From the IMG/VR virus record IMGVR_UViG_3300025759_000543, positions 1-27,616 of that record: a stretch of 27,616 nucleotides of DNA, one strand, 5' to 3'. Of the stretch, positions 9,395-18,388 are shown in pieces. The notes under the pieces are model-generated. The model was given only the letters and a program-made list of their open reading frames with translations. It was not told the DNA's origin and made no database searches. The stretch's first letter is position 1. Each line of letters starts with the position of its first letter. This DNA is from a virus. The translations under genes and the position numbers were made by a program.

Positions 9395-9841
9395 TTATCT
9401 CAACCTTGATAATGCTGTTGTGAAAGATACCTGTTCACGAGTATTTAATATTTGAAATTCTATCGTTACACTAATGTCGTTTCTATCTGTATTAGAATCA
9501 ATAAAAACATTAATGATTCTCACTCTTGGTTCATATTGTCTTATGGTTTGTCTAATTGCTTCTTCTAATTCAATTTCAATATCTTCATCTGCAAGTTCAA
9601 ATAGTAAAGCTCTTATGTTTCCACCATAAAAAGGCTCAAAAGGCTTTTCATAAAAATTAGTTTGAATAAGATTTTTAATAGCTTGAACTACTGCTGAAGC
9701 ATCTTTTTTCACGTACAACTCGCCATTCGGCTTAGCAGCAAAAGATAAATCAATATCTTTATACTCAACGCGACGAGAAGTCAATAAAGAGGCCGTTGAA
9801 ATGTCTTTATCTTGCCGTGAAAATACTTTAGTTGTAGCCAT
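9395..9841 (-). CDS. 25: Baseplate wedge protein gp25 (lysozyme-like fold family)
   Basis: 148 aa (T4 gp25: 132). Contains the family features: AIKNLIQTNFYEKPFEPFYG near residues 54-73, then IRALLFE, and the EPR motif at 104-106 (YEPRVRIINV). In T4 and related contractile systems gp25 links the gp6 wedge ring to the sheath and nucleates sheath assembly; the EPR loop is the conserved part. First gene after the late-promoter box at 9861, and probably the head of a gp25-gp6-gp7-position unit. ATG at 9841 with AAAGAGATC ahead of it. Confidence 0.93.
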   Translation of the reverse strand: MATTKVFSRQDKDISTASLLTSRRVEYKDIDLSFAAKPNGELYVKKDASAVVQAIKNLIQTNFYEKPFEPFYGGNIRALLFELADEDIEIELEEAIRQTIRQYEPRVRIINVFIDSNTDRNDISVTIEFQILNTREQVSFTTALSRLR

Positions 9842-9860
9842 GATCTCTTTCTTTTTACTT

Positions 9861-9868
9861 TATTTATA
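9861..9868 (-). promoter_or_regulatory. Late promoter box TATAAATA
   Basis: Exact late-promoter element on the minus strand, 20 bases upstream of the gp25 start, in the 29-base gap after the spike gene. It separates hub genes from wedge genes. Confidence 0.7.
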
Positions 9869-9870
9869 TG

Positions 9871-12258
9871 CTAAAACCGTATCCTAAAACCAGAATTCCA
9901 TGTTCCGGCTTTACCAGAGCCTTTTTGTCTCCATGGGCTTTCATCATAATGGATAAAGCTCTTATATCCCCCAATTCCTGGTCTTACTTTTCTTGCTCGA
10001 GCATTATCTACTAGAGCTTTAATTAAATTATCATATGTTTCTTTATTATTGTTTGGATACAGCCTCTTACCATTATATGAAAGGTAGAAATCCATTGCCC
10101 ATCCAAGTGGATGATTAATAGTGCCAGACCTATAAGCTCTACCACCATTATAGGTACAGGTGGCAGTGTATCCATCTCCAAGTGAGGAAACTGCTTTATC
10201 AATAGCATCTATAATAACTTGTCTGGGTCTAGAGCTTGGCTTTGGATTTAAGAATCTTACTCTACCACCTTCTTCCACTGAGGGAATTTCATAGTCAGCA
10301 TCACCTAAATCATCCTGTGGTTTTATTGCTAATATTTCAGTAAACTCATTCTTTGAGAACACCTTGTTATTAAAGTGCGTTTCAATATCTCTATTAAACT
10401 TCGCTTTGTATGATTGGTCAATTTCTGGCAATATTACAATTATTTTTCCAGACAAAGAACAATCAGGAGCTAATGTATCATATGACAATATCATTTTTTC
10501 GTAATAGATAATGTCTTTCCACCATACAGCCAAATCAAATAGTGATGTTAAATTACTTCTTCCAGAATTTCCAACTACATCAAAGACAACAGCACGACCT
10601 TTTAGTTTTAAATCGTTTAAGCTATTGGGAGTAATCTTCTCATCAGGGCCTGGACGATACACACTTTCAGAAATTTTTAAAGTGACATTTTTAAATTTCG
10701 TTTGATTTGAAAGAATATTCTTCATGTTTAAAGCATGAATGCCTAAATATTTCGCTAACTCTCGTTTTACACTAAGATCTCTTATAAAGTTTAAATTAGT
10801 AGGATCGTCAGATCCTAAGAACTTTGCCATTGAAATACCAGGAGCCAATAAAGTTTCTGAAGTAATACTGTTTTGTTTGTATGGATTATATTTTTCATCT
10901 GGATATATTTTTATTTCAGACTTGGATGGTATATAAGCCGATGAAGGATTTACTGGCAGACCAACTCCAACTGAAGTTTGTGGAGTTGGATCATCTTTTA
11001 TAATTCTTCCAATTCCCTCTGGTGTTGGATTATTATAGCATTCTCCAATTGTTCCTTCTTTCACCATAGAACTCACAAAGTCAGAATTGTTCAAATTACT
11101 TGGATCTCTTAATTTTGATCTAGCTTGACCAGTATTTAGTGGTGTTTCAGAAACTCCTCCATAATCTTTTGATTTATTAATAAAGTTTTTAATAAAATCA
11201 CCAACATCAATTCTAACTTTCTTAATAGCATTAGCTGTTAGTGTAAGATAATTACTAATATTTGTAGATGATACGCTAGCAATAGACGGAGTAGCAGTAT
11301 TTGTATTTGTCCAACCAGCAGCACTACCGGGTCCACCACCATACGATGCGTATATTGCAGTATCAGAAGCAATTGCTTCATCTGCTCTACCAGTCAAATC
11401 TCCATGAAACGTAGGAGCAGTTACACCTTCAACAAATTGAGCACCTTTACCGCTATAAACCATTTCAGTTCCACCGATAATGCCGCCACCACCCATTACA
11501 ACTAGCTGATTTGACCAAGCTCTTAATTCATCAGAAGACATATTCATTTCATATTCCGATGAAATATTCATATTACCACTCGCAAAATAATTTGCTGTGC
11601 CGTCAATATTCATTGAATGAATACCTTTTACATTATGAGAATGACCATTTAAAAATGTATCAGTTACTTGCTCTATTACAGTTGTTGACATTGACTTGGT
11701 AACAGTAGTGCCCTTTGATCCTCCTACAGTAGATCTATCAGAGCCTTTAACATTTTCTGTTTTATTTCCTTTGACATTAAGATTATAGTTTAAACAATCA
11801 ACATTAAAGTCTCCATTGACCTTTAAGTTTAAATTGCCTTTATAAACCATAGTTCCATCGCCTTCAACAACAATATGATGTTGAGCGCCTATTAATTCTA
11901 CTTTTTGTTCCATTGCTGAGACAAGAATAGAACCATCATCTCTTAATTCAATTCCACCACCATTATTATGTTTGATTAAGATTCTTTGCCCATCAGCAGT
12001 GTCATTTACTTCTATCACATGGCCAGAACCAGACACCGAAACTTGATTTAATGGATATTGTGATGGGTTTGGTTTATTTAAATCTATTGGTAAGTCTTCA
12101 GCGCTGGTTGCGCTATTTAACTTGTATTGCTGCCCACCACCTCTTGCTTGTAAGTTAACAGAATGGTTTGATCCATATAAAGGATAAACTCCACTTTTGT
12201 CTTCATGATCTCCAGTCTCGGAAGTTACACCTATTGTTTTTACATCTGGTTCTGGCAT
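9871..12258 (-). CDS. Spike protein: gp5 C-terminal beta-helix plus M15-type peptidase
   Basis: 795 aa. Residues ~95-260 form a repetitive beta-helix (VNGDFNVDC, NVKGNKTENV, SMNIDGTANY, NMNIS) like the C-terminal needle of T4 gp5 and VgrG. Residues ~490-650 form an unrecognised globular region. Residues ~678-795 look like a zinc M15 (D-Ala-D-Ala carboxypeptidase/endopeptidase) domain, with H716-P-L-G-W-A-M-D723 fitting HxxGxAxD and IH770YDES as a likely third ligand site. The family cleaves peptide bonds in peptidoglycan. The gene overlaps the preceding amidase-like gene by one base. T4 gp5 carries OB-fold, lysozyme and needle in one chain, then cuts itself between lysozyme and needle. Here the needle is a separate gene and carries its own wall-cleaving domain. 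Activity is inferred from motifs only. Confidence 0.75.
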   Translation of the reverse strand: MPEPDVKTIGVTSETGDHEDKSGVYPLYGSNHSVNLQARGGGQQYKLNSATSAEDLPIDLNKPNPSQYPLNQVSVSGSGHVIEVNDTADGQRILIKHNNGGGIELRDDGSILVSAMEQKVELIGAQHHIVVEGDGTMVYKGNLNLKVNGDFNVDCLNYNLNVKGNKTENVKGSDRSTVGGSKGTTVTKSMSTTVIEQVTDTFLNGHSHNVKGIHSMNIDGTANYFASGNMNISSEYEMNMSSDELRAWSNQLVVMGGGGIIGGTEMVYSGKGAQFVEGVTAPTFHGDLTGRADEAIASDTAIYASYGGGPGSAAGWTNTNTATPSIASVSSTNISNYLTLTANAIKKVRIDVGDFIKNFINKSKDYGGVSETPLNTGQARSKLRDPSNLNNSDFVSSMVKEGTIGECYNNPTPEGIGRIIKDDPTPQTSVGVGLPVNPSSAYIPSKSEIKIYPDEKYNPYKQNSITSETLLAPGISMAKFLGSDDPTNLNFIRDLSVKRELAKYLGIHALNMKNILSNQTKFKNVTLKISESVYRPGPDEKITPNSLNDLKLKGRAVVFDVVGNSGRSNLTSLFDLAVWWKDIIYYEKMILSYDTLAPDCSLSGKIIVILPEIDQSYKAKFNRDIETHFNNKVFSKNEFTEILAIKPQDDLGDADYEIPSVEEGGRVRFLNPKPSSRPRQVIIDAIDKAVSSLGDGYTATCTYNGGRAYRSGTINHPLGWAMDFYLSYNGKRLYPNNNKETYDNLIKALVDNARARKVRPGIGGYKSFIHYDESPWRQKGSGKAGTWNSGFRIRF

Positions 12259-13853
12259 TATGTAGTTCCTTCTAATCTTCTCGCAGCCAATTCTGTTTGA
12301 TCTAATGGTGGTTCTTTTTTAGGGTCATAATTTTCTATAGCTTGAGTAAATCCATATAATTTTAATCTATTTGAAACTGAAAAATATGGACTACCAAATT
12401 CTTTTGAAATATCATTAGCGCCAAAGACTTGAATGCCGGGTCTTACTCTAAATAAATTTCTAAGTAATCTTTTTAATCCATTTATTACAGGGCCATTATA
12501 AGTATTTGAACTATTATCTCCACCCTCTAGTAGAATTATAATTCCGCTGTCAATGTGTTGACTTGCAATAGAATTAGCATTTTTAGTTAATCCTCTAGAT
12601 CTAACATCCAAAGGTCTTCCCGTCCAAATGCGGCCATGAGCATCAATGAAGAAATGAAAAGGAGTACCGGTGCCTTCTGCCACATATGTTCTATGAACAT
12701 CATATGAAGTTATTTTTCCATTTGTAACACCAGTTGAGAAAATAATTGCTTCAGTAGATTCTCTTTTCATACTTGAAAATATAGCTATTTGTTCTTCATC
12801 ACTATTAGCTAACCCAAAGAAGTTAACTTTATCGTTTGTATTTTCCTTCCATCCACCGGCGTTTAATTGCCTTCCTTTGAGGGGAATGTCAACAATATTT
12901 TCTGTTATAATAGCAGATGCTCTATTATCTATTTTTCTTAATTCACTTTCAATTTCTGATAAAGATTTATCACTGTATCTTTTTAATATTTTTGCTGCTG
13001 CTCTGGGATTACCAGCAGTAGTTGAAGTTATAACTGCACGAAAATCTTCGGGTTTTATATCTACTTGAATATTGTTTATAAAAGCTATTTTATTAATAAT
13101 ATTTGTAGCTGGCTGCAAACTTGTTTCAATCACATTTTCTACTAGTGGATCAAATCCTTTATTTACAGTATTAACAATGTTATTGATAGCTATTGTATTT
13201 TGTACAATATTATTTTTTGATAAATTCTTTAAATTTTTTGATATACCAACTGCTGCTCCAACTACACTGCGCAAATCATCGATTGGTTTAAAGCTTAAAC
13301 CTTTCACAAAATCAACATCAAGAGCTTCATCAATTGATAATAAAGCAACTCCAGTTAATATCTCTTTACTATTTGGCAAATTAATATTTACGTTTTTTTC
13401 AACTGCATTAAGAACTTGGGATGTTGTAGCTAAAGGATCAGCTTGTTTTAATGCTGCTGCCATTGCTTCTGGAAATGGGGCTGAAATAACAACATCTCTA
13501 AATGCATTTCCAGTTGTCTTGGAATTTCCAAGAACTTGATCAATAATTGTTTTATCGCTGCTAGCTACTTTTTTTGTTAACCGATCTAAGTCTGATCCCG
13601 TTCTTTGTAGTTGTACAACAGACATTGCAGCTTTATGTTGCACCGGTGCTGATCCTTCTACACTGTCAATAATATCATCTACTGCAGAAGTCAAAGCTTT
13701 AAATCCAGCTAGAGTTTGTCCCACCTTCCCACCTAGTTTAGAAGTTATAGACATTTCATGTTGTCTCAATACAGGAGAGACATCACTAGTTGCATTATTA
13801 ACTTTATTAGAAATATTTGCTAGCTGTTGTTCAATTATAGTTTGTGTTGTCAT
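12258..13853 (-). CDS. Hub-associated protein with degenerate T7-lysozyme-like amidase domain
   Basis: 531 aa. Residues 1-340 are largely helical in appearance, Ala/Asn/Ile-rich and unrecognised. Residues ~357-495 align by eye with N-acetylmuramoyl-L-alanine amidases such as T7 lysozyme: MKRESTEAIIFSTG versus KQRESTDAIFVHCS, TPFHFFIDAHGRIWTGR versus VGYHFIIKRDGTVEAGR, and VFGANDISKEFGSPY versus LRAHHEVAPKACPSF. The zinc ligands of T7 lysozyme (H17, H122, C130) fall on residues that are not His or Cys, so catalysis is unlikely. It sits between the lysozyme and spike genes, with a 1-base overlap downstream and a 1-base gap upstream. A structural or peptidoglycan-binding role in the hub is inferred. 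Confidence 0.65.
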   Translation of the reverse strand: MTTQTIIEQQLANISNKVNNATSDVSPVLRQHEMSITSKLGGKVGQTLAGFKALTSAVDDIIDSVEGSAPVQHKAAMSVVQLQRTGSDLDRLTKKVASSDKTIIDQVLGNSKTTGNAFRDVVISAPFPEAMAAALKQADPLATTSQVLNAVEKNVNINLPNSKEILTGVALLSIDEALDVDFVKGLSFKPIDDLRSVVGAAVGISKNLKNLSKNNIVQNTIAINNIVNTVNKGFDPLVENVIETSLQPATNIINKIAFINNIQVDIKPEDFRAVITSTTAGNPRAAAKILKRYSDKSLSEIESELRKIDNRASAIITENIVDIPLKGRQLNAGGWKENTNDKVNFFGLANSDEEQIAIFSSMKRESTEAIIFSTGVTNGKITSYDVHRTYVAEGTGTPFHFFIDAHGRIWTGRPLDVRSRGLTKNANSIASQHIDSGIIILLEGGDNSSNTYNGPVINGLKRLLRNLFRVRPGIQVFGANDISKEFGSPYFSVSNRLKLYGFTQAIENYDPKKEPPLDQTELAARRLEGTT

Positions 13854-13854
13854 G

Positions 13855-14793
13855 TTATCCTGCCGAAGATGAAATATAATTTTCTATTGAACGCTTATAT
13901 TGTGTATAAGCTTTTCTTGCATATTTTTCTCTTTCAATTATTTCATTTGATTTATTTGCTGGATTTTCATATTCATCTAAGAATACCCAAGTAGAATTAA
14001 ATTCAGATTTTCCACCTTCAAAAGTATCACAATTTAAGAGAGTATTATATGTATTATTATAAGCTCCACCATTTGTTTCTGAATTTTTTTCACCACGCAA
14101 CTCATGAATTATGAAGTCCAGTTGAATAAAGAAATCATCCCATGGCTTATTATTCATTGATGCATATTTTTTTAGTTTCTGAAGTCGATATCCAGCATTC
14201 TTAGATGGATTCCATTGTGCTAGTCCAGCCGAGTTTTCTCCTTCAAAGCTAGAAGGTAATGAAGGCGCAAATGCAGAATTTTCTCTTTCTAGGTTACCTA
14301 GAATGCCAGCAGCCATAATTTCTGTGAAGTCATTAGATCTTAAATATTGAAAGATAATTAATCTTTTTTGATCAAGGGTTGGGTTTCCTTCATAGTAAGC
14401 TTTAGCTAAATCTTTTGGAATAAATGTATTATCTGTCGTTAAATTGTCTGGATCATACCAATCTTTAATATCATTTGGCGCTTTTTCATATTGAGTTACT
14501 GAAGGTATTTCTTTTTTTGGAATGCTACCTAAAATTAATGGATGTTGCGATTTTTGTGCATCTAGAAAAATTCCAAACACTAATGCTGTATTTTGTATTT
14601 GAGCTATTTTACCAATCCCAGATACGCCTCCCTCAGTAGATGGAAGCATAACTTCTGCATATGGCAAATCATCATCACTTATGTCTGGACCATGAATGCC
14701 ATGAATTCTTACTTGAAGTCGGCCTTTAGCAGTTGGATCATAGTTCTTAACTGTACCAATAAACCATCGATTATCATCACCATAAAACTTCAT
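13855..14793 (-). CDS. 5: gp5-like hub protein: OB-fold plus tail lysozyme
   Basis: 312 aa. Residues ~8-92 resemble the gp5/VgrG OB-fold (WFIGTVKNYDPTAKGRLQVR, then LPYAEVMLPSTEGG and HPLILGSIP). Residues ~140-300 resemble the phage tail-lysozyme family: GILGNLERENSAFAP near 163, with E171 the likely catalytic acid by analogy to ES-F motifs, then SAGLAQWNPSKNAGYRLQKL and the FFIQLDFIIHEL helix. T4 gp5 trimers cap gp27 and locally digest peptidoglycan during penetration. The needle part is missing here and is encoded two genes downstream. The ATG overlaps the gp27-like stop by 4 bases. Lysozyme subtype is uncertain. Confidence 0.8.
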   Translation of the reverse strand: MKFYGDDNRWFIGTVKNYDPTAKGRLQVRIHGIHGPDISDDDLPYAEVMLPSTEGGVSGIGKIAQIQNTALVFGIFLDAQKSQHPLILGSIPKKEIPSVTQYEKAPNDIKDWYDPDNLTTDNTFIPKDLAKAYYEGNPTLDQKRLIIFQYLRSNDFTEIMAAGILGNLERENSAFAPSLPSSFEGENSAGLAQWNPSKNAGYRLQKLKKYASMNNKPWDDFFIQLDFIIHELRGEKNSETNGGAYNNTYNTLLNCDTFEGGKSEFNSTWVFLDEYENPANKSNEIIEREKYARKAYTQYKRSIENYISSSAG

Positions 14794-16148
14794 GCGTTGT
14801 TCCTCTGGTTAGTAAGTCTATTCACAGCTAATGAAACTGTATGCAATTCTTCAGCAACATTAAACACATGCCTTTTTCCAAAGATTAAAAACTGACCAGA
14901 TCTTTTTTGATCAAGAGCAGCTCTATCATCATTCGTTAATATTTTTAATTCTATCTTGCTTCCAACAGAAGTTTTTATATTATTAGTCGCAAACAATAAA
15001 CCTGGAACATACAATTGATAAGTGTTCTTAGTTAAATTAGTCAATATGTTATTTTTAACTTGCTCAAGTTCAGAATATGAATCAAACTCTTGTTGACCAA
15101 TCGCATTATACTCGCCAATTGGAAACGGCTGACTGCTAATCTTAGTTATATTATTAGAATTAAATTCACCAAGCTTTCTTTTGTCTTGACCACTTGGATC
15201 TGCTTCAAAATAGTCATCAATTAAAACATGAGTATGATTTTCATCCATAAAACCATTGTCTACTAACACATCTAATCTTTCTTTCATATTAATATGATTT
15301 TCATATACTTTTCCAGTTGTGACATTAACATATGTAAAATCTGCTCCAATTGCTCCTCTTTTTGCTGTTCTTAAAGTATTTTCTAAGAAGCTCCCTTCAA
15401 AATTAATAATTGAAGTCATTTGAGTAGCAAGATCATTTGTCTTACCTGTATCTTGATGATATGTAAACGGTTTGCCTTCATTAAAAGGTTTATTTTCTTT
15501 ATCTAAAATAGTTTCAAGATCTGTTAGAAAAAAGTCATTACTATGAATAGTTGAGTATAAAAAGAAAGGAAAGCCAGTAGTAGTTGTCATGTTATCTAAA
15601 ACTCTATGGCAAGCTTCAAGAGGAGTAATGTATGGTGTTAAATATTTAAATGGTTTTTGCCAAGATTCATTTTTAGATAGGTTAGTTAAATCTCTATTAA
15701 GATTATCTTTTAAAATCTTTTCTATAATTTCTTCGCCAGTCCCTTGATAAGATTTACTTATAGACTGAAGTTCGTTGTAATATCCAATGTCCTCAACTAT
15801 ATTAAGCGTAAGAGTACTTGTTGTTTCATTATTTTTTACAGATGATTCAACATCAGTAACAATGAAGTTTGTTTCAATTGGAGCACCTTCGCCATTTGGC
15901 AAGCGAAAAATAATTTTTATTTTTTCTGTGCCCTGAATGTCTGTGATTCTATACAAATCATGATCATCAATTAAAATGATGTTACCAGTCATATACGGTT
16001 TCATTAAAGATTCATAAATATTAATCTCAGCAACAACTGGAGAGCTAGCATTTTGGCCCATTAAAAATAATGGTTTATTAAATCTTTCTGAGTTTAGTTC
16101 AACGCTGTCTATTTTTATAGACTCAGCTGATATAATAGGCTCTGGCAT
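14790..16148 (-). CDS. 27: Baseplate hub protein gp27-like
   Basis: 452 aa (T4 gp27: 391). The N-terminus (LFLMGQNASSPVVAEINIYE, then SLMKPYMTGNIILIDDHDL) and the segment YLTPYITPLEACHRVL resemble the tube-like domains of the gp27/gpD/VgrG hub family. Near the C-terminus FGKRHVFNVAEELHTVSLAV resembles the T4 FYVDEVIHELSNNN region. gp27 trimers form the platform between tail tube and spike. It begins the base after the gp53 stop and is directly followed by the OB-fold/lysozyme gene, the usual partner order. By-eye similarity is modest; context raises the call. Confidence 0.75.
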   Translation of the reverse strand: MPEPIISAESIKIDSVELNSERFNKPLFLMGQNASSPVVAEINIYESLMKPYMTGNIILIDDHDLYRITDIQGTEKIKIIFRLPNGEGAPIETNFIVTDVESSVKNNETTSTLTLNIVEDIGYYNELQSISKSYQGTGEEIIEKILKDNLNRDLTNLSKNESWQKPFKYLTPYITPLEACHRVLDNMTTTTGFPFFLYSTIHSNDFFLTDLETILDKENKPFNEGKPFTYHQDTGKTNDLATQMTSIINFEGSFLENTLRTAKRGAIGADFTYVNVTTGKVYENHINMKERLDVLVDNGFMDENHTHVLIDDYFEADPSGQDKRKLGEFNSNNITKISSQPFPIGEYNAIGQQEFDSYSELEQVKNNILTNLTKNTYQLYVPGLLFATNNIKTSVGSKIELKILTNDDRAALDQKRSGQFLIFGKRHVFNVAEELHTVSLAVNRLTNQRNNA

Positions 16149-17240
16149 TTATTGCCTCAATAATTGTTGAAATTTAGTACTGATTTGAGAAACAACAGAA
16201 GGTCTTAATATTTTAATTCTAGAAAGCGTTTCATTTTCAGATCTTAATCTATCTAAATATGTGACTATAGTTTTTCCAGAAATTCCAGAAGCCGTATTAT
16301 CTACACCAAAACCATCCCCATAAATTGGTAGGTCTACCCAATTTCCATTTGCATCTTCATAATGATGTGGAGCATTCAATTGACTTTCAATTACTTCATC
16401 AGCGGATACGCTTTTTAGTCTATTAGAACTTCCCCATAAATCAGTATCAGCTACGCCAATAAAACTATATACTGTAGTATTATTTGACAAATCATTAGAT
16501 GATAAAACTGCTTTTGCAGTTGCAGTTGATGCAAGTACACCGGGTGTGTCCGGATCTGATATTGTTATTGTTGGCGCGGTGGTATAACCTGAACCTTTAT
16601 TGCTTAGAGTAATAGCTGTTACAGCTCCACCTGAAATTGAAACTGATTGAACTTTTGCACCAGATCCTCCACCGCCAGATATAGTAACAGTTGGTGTGGT
16701 AGTATATCCAGCTCCACCATTCGTAATAGTAATAGATCTTATTTCAATTATTGGCTCTATTATTAGTTGACCCATATCTAAATTTTTTTCTAAGAGTGTA
16801 CCTTTAAATTGTGGATTTGCAAATGTAGGGTTATTAGATGGAGATCCAACATCTCTAGATGCTACAATATCTCCAACATAAAATTTATTAAGTGTATTAT
16901 TATCAATCTCTGTGAGCGCATCTTTTGTTCTAATAACAGTGTTTGGATAAAATTTTGCTCCTATTGAATAAATTTCTGATTGAGTTAAAGGCCATCCCTG
17001 TCTTCTCAAAGAAGTATTCATAAGATAAAAAGTCCAATAATAATCTGTGGTGCCATATAATTTCTGAGATAACGAATCAGGTCTTTCTCCATCCATAATA
17101 TTATAATATGAATAGGCTGAAACATCATCTACGACTTCATCAACTAAATCAATATAAGTTGTAATATTTTGAAAAAATGCATCTTCTATCTCATCGCCAA
17201 ATTTATAAGCTGTAACTGGAAAATTTCTAAAGTAAGTCAT
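16149..17240 (-). CDS. 53: Baseplate wedge protein gp53 with repeat insertion
   Basis: 363 aa (T4 gp53: 196). Residues ~45-77 ([19 protein letters not shown], then YYWTFYLMN) match T4 YYIKGSPRPEELANAIYG...YWVLLMCN. The C-terminus ([20 protein letters not shown], then [10 protein letters not shown]) matches T4 LENEKLRQIKIIAKSDINSF. gp53 clamps neighbouring wedges together around the hub. The size difference is due to inserted sequence, chiefly two GxGY repeats at ~167-245. The ATG overlaps the gp48 stop by one base. Confidence 0.88.
   Translation of the reverse strand: MTYFRNFPVTAYKFGDEIEDAFFQNITTYIDLVDEVVDDVSAYSYYNIMDGERPDSLSQKLYGTTDYYWTFYLMNTSLRRQGWPLTQSEIYSIGAKFYPNTVIRTKDALTEIDNNTLNKFYVGDIVASRDVGSPSNNPTFANPQFKGTLLEKNLDMGQLIIEPIIEIRSITITNGGAGYTTTPTVTISGGGGSGAKVQSVSISGGAVTAITLSNKGSGYTTAPTITISDPDTPGVLASTATAKAVLSSNDLSNNTTVYSFIGVADTDLWGSSNRLKSVSADEVIESQLNAPHHYEDANGNWVDLPIYGDGFGVDNTASGISGKTIVTYLDRLRSENETLSRIKILRPSVVSQISTKFQQLLRQ
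16506..16742 (-). repeat. Tandem GxGYTTxPTxTIS repeats inside gp53
   Basis: Encodes residues ~167-245 of gp53. Two units, [20 protein letters not shown] and [19 protein letters not shown], are spaced 40 residues apart, each followed by a Gly/Ala-rich strand segment. T4 gp53 has no such domain. Similar units occur in gp8 here. Confidence 0.8.
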
Positions 17241-18331
17241 TAGTATCCTCCAAACACGATATCGCGTTTTGTAAGAGCTCTTTCTTCTACAAAGGAAAGA
17301 GATACATCGGTTTCTTGGAAATCACCGCCGCCAGTACCATCTTTATGAAACCCCATATTTGATGGGTTATAAACAACATCTATATTTTCTAAGAAGCATG
17401 GAAGAATTCCTGTTGTTACTTGTTTGTTTCCATACATCATTTTTATGTTAAATTTACTAGGGAATTTTAAAGCAGCTTGAACGCCTTCACTAGAAGTTTC
17501 TGGATACATTTCTTCTCTAAAAAATTTAATTATGTTAGTAATCATATTAGCTTCAGCTTGAGTCGTTGGAATCATTTTAAATTGAAATCTAAATTGTCTA
17601 ATTCCAACACCCTTTAGAGTTTGTCTTCTATTTGGATTTAGTGTAACACCAGTGGTTGTTTCAATGGCACCAGCAACTTCGCTGTTTAATCTCCTTGAAA
17701 CTCTTAGAGCTGCAACCTGAGCTGCTTCAGATGATAGTCCACTTCTTACAGCTTCAGATAATGATTCGAAACTAGGAAGAGCATCTCCAACCACGCGTCT
17801 CACGGTCTCTGCTCCACTAGATCCAGATCTTAAAGCATTTGCTGCAGATTGGCCTAAAATATTAAGATCAACATTGGTATATTCTATTCTATCTTGAAAT
17901 TGTATTTGAGAAGGAAGATATAATGTACAAGACCTTTTGCCATTTCCAATATGGTTTGGAATAGCTGGTCTTGTATCTTTGTCAGCTGGAGATTGATATA
18001 AATCTGAGATCTGCTTATCTTGAGTTGCTAATTGAGCATTAATCTCCTGTTCGTCGGTTATCCCTTGATTTGTGAGTGCTTCTCTTCTCGATTTTCTTTC
18101 TTTACTTGCTTCATTAGAGAATAGATTAAATCCAGTTGCAGCAACCGTTTTATAGTCTTCTCTATACGCGCTAAAAACGATCCGGCCTTGATATAGGTTA
18201 GATTCCTCTAATGGAAACTTTAACTTCCCCAGCACTGGTGCGGCCGTGCTGAACTCACCATTTAAATTTCCTCCAGCAAACTCATCATAGATCTCACCAA
18301 TTCTATTTAGTTGGTCTATCGCAGAACCCAT
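17240..18331 (-). CDS. 48: Baseplate tail-tube cap protein gp48
   Basis: 363 aa, matching T4 gp48 (364 aa). The N-terminal third is polar with a putative coiled region. The C-terminal half has [58 protein letters not shown] and a final [17 protein letters not shown] segment. The layout is like T4 gp48 and the tube-fold proteins that cap the hub and start the tail tube. First gene of the leftward baseplate cluster, behind a late-promoter box. The ribosome site AAGGAAT lies ~10 bases before the ATG at 18331. Confidence 0.8.
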   Translation of the reverse strand: MGSAIDQLNRIGEIYDEFAGGNLNGEFSTAAPVLGKLKFPLEESNLYQGRIVFSAYREDYKTVAATGFNLFSNEASKERKSRREALTNQGITDEQEINAQLATQDKQISDLYQSPADKDTRPAIPNHIGNGKRSCTLYLPSQIQFQDRIEYTNVDLNILGQSAANALRSGSSGAETVRRVVGDALPSFESLSEAVRSGLSSEAAQVAALRVSRRLNSEVAGAIETTTGVTLNPNRRQTLKGVGIRQFRFQFKMIPTTQAEANMITNIIKFFREEMYPETSSEGVQAALKFPSKFNIKMMYGNKQVTTGILPCFLENIDVVYNPSNMGFHKDGTGGGDFQETDVSLSFVEERALTKRDIVFGGY

Positions 18332-18345
18332 ATTTTCTATTCCTT

Positions 18346-18353
18346 AATAAATA
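18346..18353 (+). promoter_or_regulatory. Late promoter-like box AATAAATA facing gp4
   Basis: Seven of eight bases match TATAAATA, 36 bases before the gp4 ATG, in the only gap between the leftward and rightward late genes. It lies between the gp48 start and the gp48 promoter box, so the two transcripts would overlap divergently at their 5' ends. Confidence 0.45.
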
Positions 18354-18371
18354 TTGAATGAAAGTCAAAAG

Positions 18372-18379
18372 TATTTATA
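18372..18379 (-). promoter_or_regulatory. Late promoter box TATAAATA for gp48
   Basis: Exact late element on the minus strand, 41 bases upstream of the gp48 start. It is the probable head promoter of the gp48-gp53-gp27-gp5 unit. Confidence 0.7.
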
Positions 18380-18388
18380 TGGAAAGTC

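Noticed and set aside
13072-13539. 155-codon plus-strand frame opposite the amidase-like gene
   Set aside because: Phe/Thr-rich low-complexity product, no ribosome site, inside a well-supported minus-strand gene.
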